Origin: Elusimicrobiota bacterium
GTDB lineage: Bacteria; Elusimicrobiota; Elusimicrobia; UBA1565; UBA9628
Reading direction: 5' to 3'
Assembly (NCBI GenBank): GCA_030696455.1
Contig: JAUYSH010000010.1
Span: 1 to 62,377, forward strand
Length of the DNA: 62,377 nucleotides
Part shown: piece by piece, positions 16,064 through 23,973 of the stretch
Layout: the number at the start of each line of letters is the position of its first letter
How positions within the stretch are numbered: position 1 is the first letter of the stretch
Notes under the pieces: generated by a model
Seen by the model: the letters and a program-made list of their open reading frames with translations, nothing else
Databases searched by the model: none
What the model was told of the DNA's origin: nothing
Made by a program: the position numbers and the translations under genes

Positions 16064-17385
16064 GGCGCTGAGTTCCACCACTGTCCCTTCGGGGCGTAGG
16101 TCTTCGCCCACGCGTCGTTGCGGTTGAGGGGATTGTTCAACAGGACGCCGAGCACGGCGCCGATGAGGCCGAGCCCGCCGGCCCAGACGGCCATCAGGGC
16201 GATGTTCTGGGCTCCGCCCAAGGCGAGGGCGGCGAAGAAGGAGAGCGGGACGAGCAGTCCCAGCGCCCCGCCGAGCAGTCCTCCGGCGGCGTGTCCGCGC
16301 AGGCTCAGGCGCCGGCCCATGTCCATCCCGATCCCCGGGCCCATGAGGGGAATGGTCACGACCTGGACGAGGGGGATCATCAGAGACACCGCCACGGCCA
16401 GTCCCATTCCAAGTCCCTTGAGGGCGCCCTTCAGAAGCGTCTGCGGGACTGGCGCGGGCGCCGGGCGCGGGGTGCGCGCCGAGGCGTAGGCGTTGAGGTT
16501 CACGGCGCGCGGCTTACTCCCGACTTCAGCACTCTTGAAGATGAAGCGCAGGCTCTTGCCGTTGATATGGAGCTTTCCCGTCACCTCGTTGGAGGAGGGC
16601 TTGCCGCCCTCCAGCGTTCCGGCCGTCAGGCCGACGAGCCCGAGAACGGCGCCGAAGAAGCCGGAAAACAGAAGCAGGCTGGGCGCCCCCGAGGCCGTCA
16701 GGCCGCTGACGAGGCCGACGAACGGGCCCACGACCATGCCCAACGTCCACAGGAGCGCGCCGGCCGCGACGCCGATGAGGCCCGCCGAGGCGCCGACGGC
16801 GACGGCGTTGAAGCGGCGCTCCGCCGAGCTGACCGCGTTCTTGTGGCGGTAGTAATAGGTCGCCTCGCTGGATTTCCCCAGCCGCGGCAGGGCGCGCACG
16901 AGCTGGGCCGTGGAGTCATAGCGTCGTCCGCCGACCTCCCACCAGTCGACCGCGGGCTTGACCATCGGCTCGGAGCCGTCGTAGAAGGCGTTCAGCTTTT
17001 CGGAGCGGGAGGAATCCTGCTGCTCGCCGGGTTCTTTGAAGGCCTCCGTCAAGGCGTGCAGGGCCTGCGCAGGCGTCTCGGCTCGAACCTTCGATGTGCG
17101 TCCTGCCGGCGCCGACGCCGCCGCCAGCGGACGCGCCGCGATCAGCGCGACCGCGACGGGCGTGACCCCGAGCGACGGCGCGGGAGCCGCGAGGGTGAGC
17201 AGCGGCGAGGCGGATAGGGACGGCGCCGCCAGGATCGCGCCGAGCGCGGACGGCAGGCTCATGGCGCGCGCTCCGGCCGCCGCGGAAACGGGAGAGGAGG
17301 GGGCGGCCGCGGGAATTCGAACGACGGAGGCATGGGCTGTTCCCGGCGTTACTGTCATGGCGGCGGCCAAAGCGAGGTTCATCAT
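16060..17385 (-). CDS. Multi-helix membrane protein with Ala-rich N-terminus, unknown
   Basis: A 441-aa protein with a signal-like start (MMNLALAAAMTVTPGTAHA), a long Ala/Pro-rich segment to about residue 105, a soluble part with YYYRHKNAVSSAERRF, and several Gly-rich membrane stretches (GASAGLIGVAAGALLWTLGM, GFFGAVLGLVGLTAG, LAVAVSLMIPLVQVVTIPLM, NIALMAVWAGGLGLIGAVLG). This style of N-terminus is common among secreted proteins I associate with Elusimicrobiota. It is first in the operon reaching down to the amidase. Function unknown. Confidence 0.62.
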   Translation of the reverse strand: MMNLALAAAMTVTPGTAHASVVRIPAAAPSSPVSAAAGARAMSLPSALGAILAAPSLSASPLLTLAAPAPSLGVTPVAVALIAARPLAAASAPAGRTSKVRAETPAQALHALTEAFKEPGEQQDSSRSEKLNAFYDGSEPMVKPAVDWWEVGGRRYDSTAQLVRALPRLGKSSEATYYYRHKNAVSSAERRFNAVAVGASAGLIGVAAGALLWTLGMVVGPFVGLVSGLTASGAPSLLLFSGFFGAVLGLVGLTAGTLEGGKPSSNEVTGKLHINGKSLRFIFKSAEVGSKPRAVNLNAYASARTPRPAPAPVPQTLLKGALKGLGMGLAVAVSLMIPLVQVVTIPLMGPGIGMDMGRRLSLRGHAAGGLLGGALGLLVPLSFFAALALGGAQNIALMAVWAGGLGLIGAVLGVLLNNPLNRNDAWAKTYAPKGQWWNSAP

Positions 17386-17489
17386 GAGGACATTCTCCGG
17401 CGCCTAGATGGCGCGGACTCATTCTAAGGGCAAGGCGGCCCAAGTGGATACGGCCGTTTGTCCCAGCCTCGTCCGGTCTTTGGTCGGTC

Positions 17490-17531
17490 ACGCGGCGCGT
17501 CAGCGTGGCGCGCGAAATTGACGCGGCGCGT
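17490..17531. promoter_or_regulatory. Paired ACGCGGCGCGT palindromes (candidate operators)
   Basis: Two exact copies of the near-palindrome ACGCGGCGCGT occur at 17490-17500 and 17521-17531, 31 bp apart, or about three helical turns. They sit between the HTH gene and the start of the membrane-protein operon at 17385. A related half pattern is near 18658, upstream of the HTH gene. They could be binding sites of that regulator. Confidence 0.4.
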
Positions 17532-18427
17532 TAGCGCCCGGCTTTCGGGGTGAAGAGACGGGTCACCTTCCCCTCGACGAGGTAGAGCTCCGAGTCCGCG
17601 GCGGGCCCCACGTCTCCGTAGAGGGCCGACATGGCGACGACGTCGGAGAGGTGCGAGAGATAATCCCGAAATTTCGGTTCAGGCGCTCTTAAGATCAGGT
17701 AGGCCTGGTGAACCGACCGGCCCCGCCGGCGCGTCCACTCGTCGCGGTGCCTGCGCAGGCGGGAGGAGGCGAAGCCCGCGGCCGGGCCCGGCAGGGGAGG
17801 CATGACGTAGCTGCCGGCCAGGGGGCTTCGGACCTGCCTGCCCCTTACCTGGGCCAGCGCGGCTTTGTCCAGGAAGGTCAGGCGGCGTCTGAGGTCGGCG
17901 GGGGGCAGGCCCAGCATCCGCGACAATTCGCTCGTCTCGATCCAGCCGCGCGTGTTGGCGAGGATGACATGGCAGGCATAGAGCGATTCGTCGCGGGCCA
18001 GCAGCGCGTACTGCTCGGGCGTCAAGCGGACGCTGCGGGCGCCGAGGGCTTGGCGCGCGGCGTTCTCCGCGATCTGCCAGCCCGGCGGCGCGGGATCGGG
18101 GAGGGGGGGCGTCTCGAAGGACCGGATCAGCGCCGGCGAGCCGAGCGTGTCCCGCATGTAGGCCAGGACCAGCTCTCGCGCCGCGCGCGATACGGGGTCG
18201 AGGCCCAAAGCGGCGACCAGGCCCTCAACGCGCGGCCCCTTCGGGAGGCTCCGGCCGCGCTCCAGACCGAGGTAATTGGTGAACGCGACGCCGAACGCGC
18301 GCTTGCCGCCGCGCGCCTTGTAGAACGCGTGGGCCGTGGCGAAGCCCTGTTCCCGCCGCAGGCGCACCAGGACGCTTGAGAAGCGCGTCCTCTCGGGCGC
18401 GCCGTCGCTTTCCTTCATCACCAGCAT
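17531..18427 (-). CDS. HTH transcriptional regulator with C-terminal effector-like domain
   Basis: A 298-aa protein. Residues about 15-80 (FSSVLVRLRREQG through NYLGLERGRSLPKGPRVEGL) resemble an XRE-type helix-turn-helix. The rest includes a second winged-helix-like part (GWIETSELSRMLGLPPADLRRR) and a C-terminal region reminiscent of the TIGR02147/DUF4423 group. An internal ATG at 18418 is an alternative start. It is flanked on both sides by GC-rich palindromes and probably regulates the adjacent envelope-protein operon or itself. Target and ligand unknown. Confidence 0.65.
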   Translation of the reverse strand: MLVMKESDGAPERTRFSSVLVRLRREQGFATAHAFYKARGGKRAFGVAFTNYLGLERGRSLPKGPRVEGLVAALGLDPVSRAARELVLAYMRDTLGSPALIRSFETPPLPDPAPPGWQIAENAARQALGARSVRLTPEQYALLARDESLYACHVILANTRGWIETSELSRMLGLPPADLRRRLTFLDKAALAQVRGRQVRSPLAGSYVMPPLPGPAAGFASSRLRRHRDEWTRRRGRSVHQAYLILRAPEPKFRDYLSHLSDVVAMSALYGDVGPAADSELYLVEGKVTRLFTPKAGR

Positions 18428-18428
18428 C

Positions 18429-18542
18429 CTATGATATCGCCCGGCGGCGAGTCACGGCGCGCCCGCGCCTAAAAATAGAGGCTGGCCCGATCGGGGCAAG
18501 CGCGACGGTCAGGGCGAGGAACGGCTTGAGCATTCTGTTCAT
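18429..18542 (-). CDS. Possible 37-aa secreted peptide or gene remnant
   Basis: ACGGAGG followed by CCCC and an ATG opens a 37-codon frame beginning MNRMLKPFLALTVALAPIGP, which looks like a signal peptide, and ending in an Arg-rich tail. The strong ribosome site and the signal-like start suggest either a tiny exported peptide or the remains of a secreted protein. It ends just before the HTH gene start. Nothing else gene-like is seen in 18428-18726. Confidence 0.3.
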   Translation of the reverse strand: MNRMLKPFLALTVALAPIGPASIFRRGRAVTRRRAIS

Positions 18543-18644
18543 GGGGCCTCCGTAAGGTCGCTCGAACCCTGGCAGGCGCGCCGCTCCGGCATCCATCGCG
18601 CCTTCGTAACGGTTTGGTGCCGAGGCGCGGACGTCGCGAGATGT

Positions 18645-18669
18645 TGACCGCGGCGTCACGCGGCGGTCA
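18645..18669. promoter_or_regulatory. Inverted repeat TGACCGC/GCGGTCA
   Basis: Perfect 7-bp arms (18645-18651 and 18663-18669) flank an 11-nt centre that contains GTCACGCG, related to the palindromes at 17490-17531. It lies just upstream of a TAGAAT hexamer (18681-18686) that could be the -10 for the gene at 18727. A candidate operator. Confidence 0.35.
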
Positions 18670-18726
18670 TTGACGCGGAGTAGAATGAGCGCGTGGCCGG
18701 CTTGCGCCGGTCCGGAGGACGGTCCC

Positions 18727-19188
18727 ATGAGCCAGACGAGGGCAATCGCGGCGGCGGCGGTCTTAGCGGTCGTGACGGCGCTGGCGGCGGCGCCGGCCGA
18801 GGCGCAGTGGCGGCGGCGCGACGGAGGAGGCTGGGGCATGAGCGGCGCCTACGCCCGCTCCTTCAACCCGAAGACCGTGGAGACGCTCGAGGGCGAGGTC
18901 GCCAAGGTCGAGCCGGTTTCTCCCCGGCGGGGAATGTCCCCGGGTCTTCATCTCACCCTCAAGACCGCCAAGGAGGAGGTGCCGGTCCACCTCGGGCCGC
19001 AATGGTTCCTGGAGCGTCAGGAATTCTCGGTCGAGCCGAAGGAGCGGCTGAGCGTCACCGGGTCCCGGGTCATGATCGACGGCAAGGCCGCCGTCATCGC
19101 CTCCGAGCTGCGCAAGGACGGCATGACCTTGGTGCTGCGGGACGCGCAGGGCTACCCCGTCTGGTCGGGCTGGAGACGGAACCCTTAG
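18727..19188 (+). CDS. Periplasmic OB-fold-like conserved protein
   Basis: A 153-aa protein with signal peptide (AIAAAAVLAVVTALAAAPAEA), then WRRRDGGGWGMSGAYARSFN and a compact beta-rich domain (KTVETLEGEVAKVEPVSPR, LHLTLKTAKEEVPVHLGPQW, ERLSVTGSRVMIDGKAAVIA) ending VWSGWRR. I recall similar short exported proteins in other Gram-negatives, with DUF/OB-fold labels and no proven role. GGAGGA precedes the ATG at 18727, so the longer upstream frame is not used. Its stop overlaps the convergent ABC ATPase stop by 4 nt. Confidence 0.72.
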   Translation: MSQTRAIAAAAVLAVVTALAAAPAEAQWRRRDGGGWGMSGAYARSFNPKTVETLEGEVAKVEPVSPRRGMSPGLHLTLKTAKEEVPVHLGPQWFLERQEFSVEPKERLSVTGSRVMIDGKAAVIASELRKDGMTLVLRDAQGYPVWSGWRRNP

Positions 19189-19871
19189 ACGCCGCCGGCG
19201 ATGCGCCCGTCGTGCACCTCGAAGATGCGGTCGAATCCCTCGACCATGCGCCGGTCGTGGGTGACGACGAGGATCGCCGAATGGTTCTCCACGGCCAGCG
19301 TCTTGAGCAGGGCCATGACGTTGCGGCCGTTCTCGGTGTCGAGCGCGGCCGTGGGCTCGTCGGCGAGGATCACCTTGGGCCGGTTGGCGAGCGCCCGGGC
19401 GATGGCCACCCGCTGGCGTTCGCCGCCGGACAGGGCGGAGGGGTAGTTTCCCAGGCGATGGCCCAGGTTCAGGGCGCGCAGGAGCTCGGTCGCGCGCTCC
19501 TCGGCGGCCGCCTGGGGCGCCCCGTTGATCTGAAGGGCGATCATGACGTTCTCGAGCGCGGTGAGAAAGGGGATGAGGTTGTGCGCCTGGAAGATGAAGC
19601 CGAGCTTCTCGCGGCGGATCTTCCTCAGGTCGAGGCCCGGCTTCCAGCCCTCGTCGGCCACGGTGACGCCGTCGATGATCACCTTGCCGTGAGTCGGTTC
19701 GTTGATCAGGCCGACGGCGGTCAACAAAGTCGTCTTTCCCGACCCTGAAGGTCCGAGGATGGCGACGAGCTCGCCGGGCTTGACGCGCAAGGTCGCGCCC
19801 TCGATGGCGCGCACCGCGGTGTCGCCCCGGCCGTAGATCTTCGTGAGCTTCTCGACTTCGACCGCGAACAT
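19185..19871 (-). CDS. ABC transporter ATP-binding protein (DevA/MacB-type)
   Basis: A 228-aa ATPase with Walker A GPSGSGKTTLL, Q-loop FIFQAHNLIPFLTALENV, signature LSGGERQRVAIARAL, Walker B VILADEPTAALD and switch His VVTHDRRM. The sequence is that of the MacB/LolD/DevA group, which power FtsX-type permeases in export or lipoprotein transfer. It is the last gene of the tetR, tolC, adaptor, permease, ATPase operon, 9 nt after the permease. Confidence 0.93.
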   Translation of the reverse strand: MFAVEVEKLTKIYGRGDTAVRAIEGATLRVKPGELVAILGPSGSGKTTLLTAVGLINEPTHGKVIIDGVTVADEGWKPGLDLRKIRREKLGFIFQAHNLIPFLTALENVMIALQINGAPQAAAEERATELLRALNLGHRLGNYPSALSGGERQRVAIARALANRPKVILADEPTAALDTENGRNVMALLKTLAVENHSAILVVTHDRRMVEGFDRIFEVHDGRIAGGV

Positions 19872-19880
19872 GGATCCTCC

Positions 19881-21032
19881 TCAGCCCCCGAGGGCTTCCG
19901 CCGGCTCGACCTTGAGCGCCTTGCGGATGCCCGCGAAGCTCGCCAGGACGCAGATGGCCATGATGATGGCGAAAAGGACCTGAAGATCGAAAGCCTCCAG
20001 AATGATGCGGCGCGGGAACTTTTCGTAGGTGAGGAGCAACATGGTCCAGCCGATGCCGTAGGCGATGAATCCCATCATCAATGATTGCTGCAGAATCATG
20101 CCGACGATCAGCGAGCTGGGCGAGCCGATCAGTTTGAGCGTGGCGATGGTCCGGATCTTGTCGAGGGTGGAGGTGTAGATGATCAGCGAGATGATCACTC
20201 CCGAGATCACGACGAGGATGACGCGGAACAGGCCGAGCTGCATGCGCGCCTTCTCGATCATCCCCTTGGTGATGATCCGGCCCTGCTCCTCGTCGGTGAT
20301 GGCGCGGAAATGGTTCCAGCGGCCGATGCGCGCCGCGACCTCCCCGGGATCGGCGCCGGGGGCGAGGCGCGCGACCACGGCGTTGACGATGTGCGTCGAG
20401 GGGACGCCGGCGCCGCCCCGCCCGGCGGCCTGGCGGCGGCGCTCGTTGCGGATGGCGTCGTTGTCGCTCTTGAATTGTATGTCCTGGGCGTCGGGGAGGC
20501 TCACGTACGCGGCGGGATCGCCGCCGGAGGAGACGATCTTGCCGGTGATGCCGACGACGGTATAGTCGTGGAGCCCGAGGCGCAGGCGCTCGCCGAGCGC
20601 GAGCTTCATGCCCTCGCCCGCCACCAGCTCATAGCGCTTGCGGCGTATGGGGCGGCCGGCGATGATCTCCGGCGGCCCGCCGAAGGAGCCCAGGTCGTAG
20701 CCGACGAGGAAGAACCGGAACGGCTTGCCGCGGCGGTCGATCTGGATGGTTTGAAACGAGAGCGGCGCGGCCTCGAGGACCCCGGGCACGGCGGCGATGC
20801 GGTAGCGGATGTCCTCCGGGATGCGGGACACCGCGGCGAAGGGGCCGTTGGTGTCCTGCTGCACGATCCAGAGATCCGCGCGCGCGGCGCGGCTGAAGGA
20901 GAGGGCGTCGGCCACCAGGCCGCGGTAGATGCCGCCCATGCTCATCACCACGCCGACGAGCAGGCCCAGGCCGACCGACGTGAGGATGAAGCGCCCCCGG
21001 TGGTAGCTGACGTCGCGGATGGCGAGGTTCAT
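19881..21032 (-). CDS. ABC transporter permease, FtsX/DevC-like
   Basis: A 383-aa inner-membrane protein with one N-terminal helix (RFILTSVGLGLLVGVVMSMG), a periplasmic domain of about 220 residues and three C-terminal helices, the MacB/FtsX layout. The sequence LKVEPAEALGG at the end is typical of the family. It overlaps the adaptor gene by 4 nt (ATGA). With the ATPase, adaptor and TolC it should form a tripartite exporter across both membranes. Substrate unknown. Confidence 0.88.
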   Translation of the reverse strand: MNLAIRDVSYHRGRFILTSVGLGLLVGVVMSMGGIYRGLVADALSFSRAARADLWIVQQDTNGPFAAVSRIPEDIRYRIAAVPGVLEAAPLSFQTIQIDRRGKPFRFFLVGYDLGSFGGPPEIIAGRPIRRKRYELVAGEGMKLALGERLRLGLHDYTVVGITGKIVSSGGDPAAYVSLPDAQDIQFKSDNDAIRNERRRQAAGRGGAGVPSTHIVNAVVARLAPGADPGEVAARIGRWNHFRAITDEEQGRIITKGMIEKARMQLGLFRVILVVISGVIISLIIYTSTLDKIRTIATLKLIGSPSSLIVGMILQQSLMMGFIAYGIGWTMLLLTYEKFPRRIILEAFDLQVLFAIIMAICVLASFAGIRKALKVEPAEALGG

Positions 21033-22012
21033 CGCGCGGGCCCGGGGAGGGCGACGCGCGCCCCGTCCTCGAGGCCGGAGAGTATCTCGGTGAAGCGGTC
21101 GTCCTCGGCGCCCGCGACGATGGGACGGAACTCGAGCTTTCTTCCGGCGACGACCCAGACCCCGCGGGTCTTCTCCCGGAAGACGACCGCGGCCGAGGGC
21201 AAGGAGGGCGCGGCGGTCCGGGTCTCGGCGATGATGTGCACGTCCGCCTGCTCTCCGAGATGGAAGTCCTTGAGCGGGGGGGTGAACGCGACGTCGACGA
21301 CGAGCTCCTCGGTCACGCGGTCGCTTTCATGACCGACGCGGACGACCTCGCCGGGGAATTCCACTCCGGGCGCGGAGCGCAGCCCGATGAGCGCCTTGCG
21401 CCGGGCCGCGACCCCGCGCAGCTGGGATTCGTCCACATGCGCCTTCACCCAGACGGTCCGCGGGTCGACGAGGCTGAAGATGGCCTGACCGGGCGTGACG
21501 ATCGCGCCTTTTTCGAGATGACGCGAGATGATCAGCCCGTCTCCCGGGGCCGCGATGCGCGTATCGTCGAGGCGCGCGCGCGCGGCCGCCTCCTCCGCCT
21601 CCGCGACCCGGGCCGCGGTCTCGTACTGCTCGGCTTCCAGGGGCGAGACCAGATTCTTGTCGGCGAGGTTGCGGTAGCGCCGGGCGTTGCGGCTCGCCAG
21701 CTCGAGGGTCGCCTGGGCCTTGCGCAGCTGGCCGGCTAAGTCCTGATTCTCGAGCAGGGCCAGGAGCCGGCCGCGCTTGACCTCGTCGCCCTGGTCGGCG
21801 TACAGCTCGACGATGCGCCCGGTGATCTTGCTCGACACGCCCACGACCACCTTGGCCTCCACGGTGCCGTTGCCGTACACCCGGGCCGTCAGGTCGCGCC
21901 GCTCGACGCGGACCTCCTTCACCTTCGGAGCGGAGAAGAAGGCCGTCTTGAGGCCGACGGCCAGGACGAGGACTCCCGCCGACACGATCGCGAGCTTTCG
22001 TTTCGATTCCAT
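21029..22012 (-). CDS. HlyD/DevB-type membrane-fusion protein
   Basis: A 327-aa periplasmic adaptor with an N-terminal anchor (LAIVSAGVLVLAVGLKTAFF), the lipoyl half VEAKVVVGVSSKITGRIVEL, a short helical hairpin, the second half ARLDDTRIAAPGDGLII and a beta-barrel part. It bridges permease and TolC. The ATG at 22012 is chosen because GGGAG lies five bases upstream; a GTG at 22018 overlaps the TolC stop as GTGA and is the alternative. It is one of only two adaptor-type contexts sought here; the RND operon at 6-11 kb has none. Confidence 0.87.
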   Translation of the reverse strand: MESKRKLAIVSAGVLVLAVGLKTAFFSAPKVKEVRVERRDLTARVYGNGTVEAKVVVGVSSKITGRIVELYADQGDEVKRGRLLALLENQDLAGQLRKAQATLELASRNARRYRNLADKNLVSPLEAEQYETAARVAEAEEAAARARLDDTRIAAPGDGLIISRHLEKGAIVTPGQAIFSLVDPRTVWVKAHVDESQLRGVAARRKALIGLRSAPGVEFPGEVVRVGHESDRVTEELVVDVAFTPPLKDFHLGEQADVHIIAETRTAAPSLPSAAVVFREKTRGVWVVAGRKLEFRPIVAGAEDDRFTEILSGLEDGARVALPGPAR

Positions 22013-22014
22013 AT

Positions 22015-23271
22015 TCACTCCCTTCCGAGCGCGCGTTCGAGGCGGGCCCGGGCGATGCGCGCGTCATAAGCCGCCTGTATGCGGGCCGATTCGGCGGCGA
22101 TGGCCGAGGACTGGGCGTCGGTCACCTCGATGATGCTCCCGACGCCCTCCCGGTAGCGTTCGCTCGCCAAGGTCCGGCTCTCCCGGGCGGCCTCCTCCTG
22201 CTTCCCGGTCGACTCCAGGCGCGCGTCCGCCTCGCGGACGGCGAGCCACGCGGCGTCGGCTTGCTTGCCGACGGCGAGCTCCATGTCGGCGCGCTCGGCC
22301 GCGACGGACCGCAGCGCCGCGTCGGCCTCGCGCGCTTTTGCCCGCGTGGAGAAGCCGCTGAAAATAGGAACGGAGAGCCCGACGCCGGCGCTCCACACGC
22401 TCCCTCGAGGGGGGAACGAGCCGTCCGCGCGCCCCGCGCTCGCCGCGCCGGAGAGGACGGGGAGATAATCGCTGCGCGCCGCCCGCGCGCCGGCCTGGGC
22501 GGCGCCGAGCAGGGAATCGAGACGCCGGATCTCCGGGCTGCCGGCCAGCGCGAGCCGCCGCGCCTCGTCCCGGTCCGCAAGCGCCGGGAGGGCCGCCGCG
22601 GGCTCGGCCAGGGGGCGAGCCTCGGCGCCGGGGCCGCCCATCGCGCTCGCGAGCTCCACGCGTGCGAGCTCGCGGTTGTTCTCCGCCCGGATCAGTGCGG
22701 TCTTCGCGGCGTGGAGATCGGCCTCGGCCCGGGTCACGTCGAGCTTCGAGCGGACTCCTTCCTCGTGGAATCCCCGGGCCTGACGGAAAACCTCTTCGCG
22801 GGCCGCCGCCGTCTCGCGCTCGGCGGCGACCTGCCTCTCGGCCGCGAGGACGAGATAGTACGCCTCCTTGACCCTGAGCACGACGTCCTGGCGCGCGCCG
22901 GCGTGAGCCTGTTCGGCCGCGGCGCGATCGAGCCGGGCGGTCTTCGCCGCGCCCGAGGTCCGGCCGAAATCGTAGAGGGTCTGCCTCAACTGCACCGAAG
23001 CGGAGTTGACCTCGGTTTCCCGCGCCAGGCCGGCGCCCAGGATCGGATAGAAGGCGCGGCTTCGAGTCCAGTCGGCGGCGATGGAGACCTGCGGATAGTA
23101 GGCGGCGTGGGCTTGCCCGGCTCGCGCCCGCGCGGCGTCGGCCCGCGCCCGCGCGGCGGCCGCCCGCGGCTGGTTCTCGAGAGCGGCGGCGACCGCCGCC
23201 TCCAGCGTGAGCGCCTCCGCCGCGTTCGCCGGCGCGGCGCAGAGCGCCAGGAGCAGAAGCAGCGCGTTCAT
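22015..23271 (-). CDS. TolC-type outer-membrane protein (ABC operon)
   Basis: A 418-aa protein with signal peptide (MNALLLLLALCAAPANAAEA) and two OEP repeats: YPQVSIAADWTRSRAF, LRQTLYDFGRTSGAAKTARL and later VPIFSGFSTRAKAREADAAL. It should be the outer-membrane channel of the ABC exporter. It overlaps tetR by 4 nt (ATGA), so the repressor and exporter are one transcript. It is distinct in sequence from the RND-linked TolC at 9568. Confidence 0.9.
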   Translation of the reverse strand: MNALLLLLALCAAPANAAEALTLEAAVAAALENQPRAAAARARADAARARAGQAHAAYYPQVSIAADWTRSRAFYPILGAGLARETEVNSASVQLRQTLYDFGRTSGAAKTARLDRAAAEQAHAGARQDVVLRVKEAYYLVLAAERQVAAERETAAAREEVFRQARGFHEEGVRSKLDVTRAEADLHAAKTALIRAENNRELARVELASAMGGPGAEARPLAEPAAALPALADRDEARRLALAGSPEIRRLDSLLGAAQAGARAARSDYLPVLSGAASAGRADGSFPPRGSVWSAGVGLSVPIFSGFSTRAKAREADAALRSVAAERADMELAVGKQADAAWLAVREADARLESTGKQEEAARESRTLASERYREGVGSIIEVTDAQSSAIAAESARIQAAYDARIARARLERALGRE

Positions 23272-23906
23272 GGCGCCCTTGCCGCCAGGGCGTCGAGGGC
23301 CAGATCGACCCGCAGCCCGATGGACTTGTCCGAGCTGAAGAGGGGGAGGAGCGCCGACGGCGCCAGGCCGAACGGCTTCCTGGCGCCGGACCTCTCGATG
23401 ACGCCCATGGCCACGTTGGGCATGGCGGCCGCGCCCAGCAGGAACGACATGACGAGGGGTATGGGCATCTCCTTGAGGTCGCCCCGCCGCTGGCAGTCCC
23501 GGACCAGGCCGGCGATGATCTCCATGTGGCGCGGGATGTTGGCCTTGGCGAACTCCACGGCCTCCTTGTCCTCCTCCAGCACGTCCCGGACGATGGCGAG
23601 GATGAACTTCCTATTATCCCTCGCGAAGCGCGCCAGGGCATTGAGGGCCCGGCGCAGGCGCTCCAAGGGAGGGGCGTCCGCGCCCGTTTCCATGCTGAAG
23701 TCCTGGAAGAATTCCTCGTAGATATCACGCAGGACCCGGCGCGTGAACTCGCGCTTGCTCCCGAAGTGATAGTGGAACATGCCGAGGTTGACCTTGGCCG
23801 AGCGGGCGACCCGGCGCAGCGTCAGGCCGGAAACGCCGGTCTCCGGGAGAAGCTTGCGGCCGGCGCTGATGAGGAGCTTGTCGGTGCTTCGTGACGGCCT
23901 CGGCAT
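23268..23906 (-). CDS. TetR-family repressor of the ABC exporter operon
   Basis: A 212-aa regulator with the N-terminal TetR helix-turn-helix (KLLISAGRKLLPETGVSGLT, VARSAKVNLGMFHYHFGSKR) and a C-terminal ligand-binding helical domain. It is first in its operon. GGAGGG precedes the ATG. A near-consensus promoter directly upstream is overlapped by two copies of TATAC-N4-GTATA, a strong case for autorepression together with the exporter genes. Inducer unknown. Confidence 0.9.
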   Translation of the reverse strand: MPRPSRSTDKLLISAGRKLLPETGVSGLTLRRVARSAKVNLGMFHYHFGSKREFTRRVLRDIYEEFFQDFSMETGADAPPLERLRRALNALARFARDNRKFILAIVRDVLEEDKEAVEFAKANIPRHMEIIAGLVRDCQRRGDLKEMPIPLVMSFLLGAAAMPNVAMGVIERSGARKPFGLAPSALLPLFSSDKSIGLRVDLALDALAARAP

Positions 23907-23920
23907 GAACCCTCCATAAC

Positions 23921-23950
23921 TATACTGATGTATAACTATACAGCAGTATA
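23921..23950. promoter_or_regulatory. Double TetR operator TATAC-N4-GTATA
   Basis: Two sites, 23921-23934 and 23937-23950, share the arms TATAC and GTATA and are 16 bp apart within a tandem ACTATAC repeat. The second overlaps the -10 hexamer, and the first covers the likely transcription start and leader. The position explains how the TetR protein would block the promoter. Confidence 0.72.
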
Positions 23951-23963
23951 ATCACGATGTCAA
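23935..23963 (-). promoter_or_regulatory. Near-consensus sigma-70 promoter of the tetR-exporter operon
   Basis: On the minus strand a perfect TTGACA (23963-23958) is followed by a 17-nt spacer and TATAGT (23940-23935). This is the best housekeeping promoter in the window. The start site would be near 23928, leaving a leader of about 22 nt before the tetR ATG. Confidence 0.78.
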
Positions 23964-23973
23964 GGCCCGGGGA

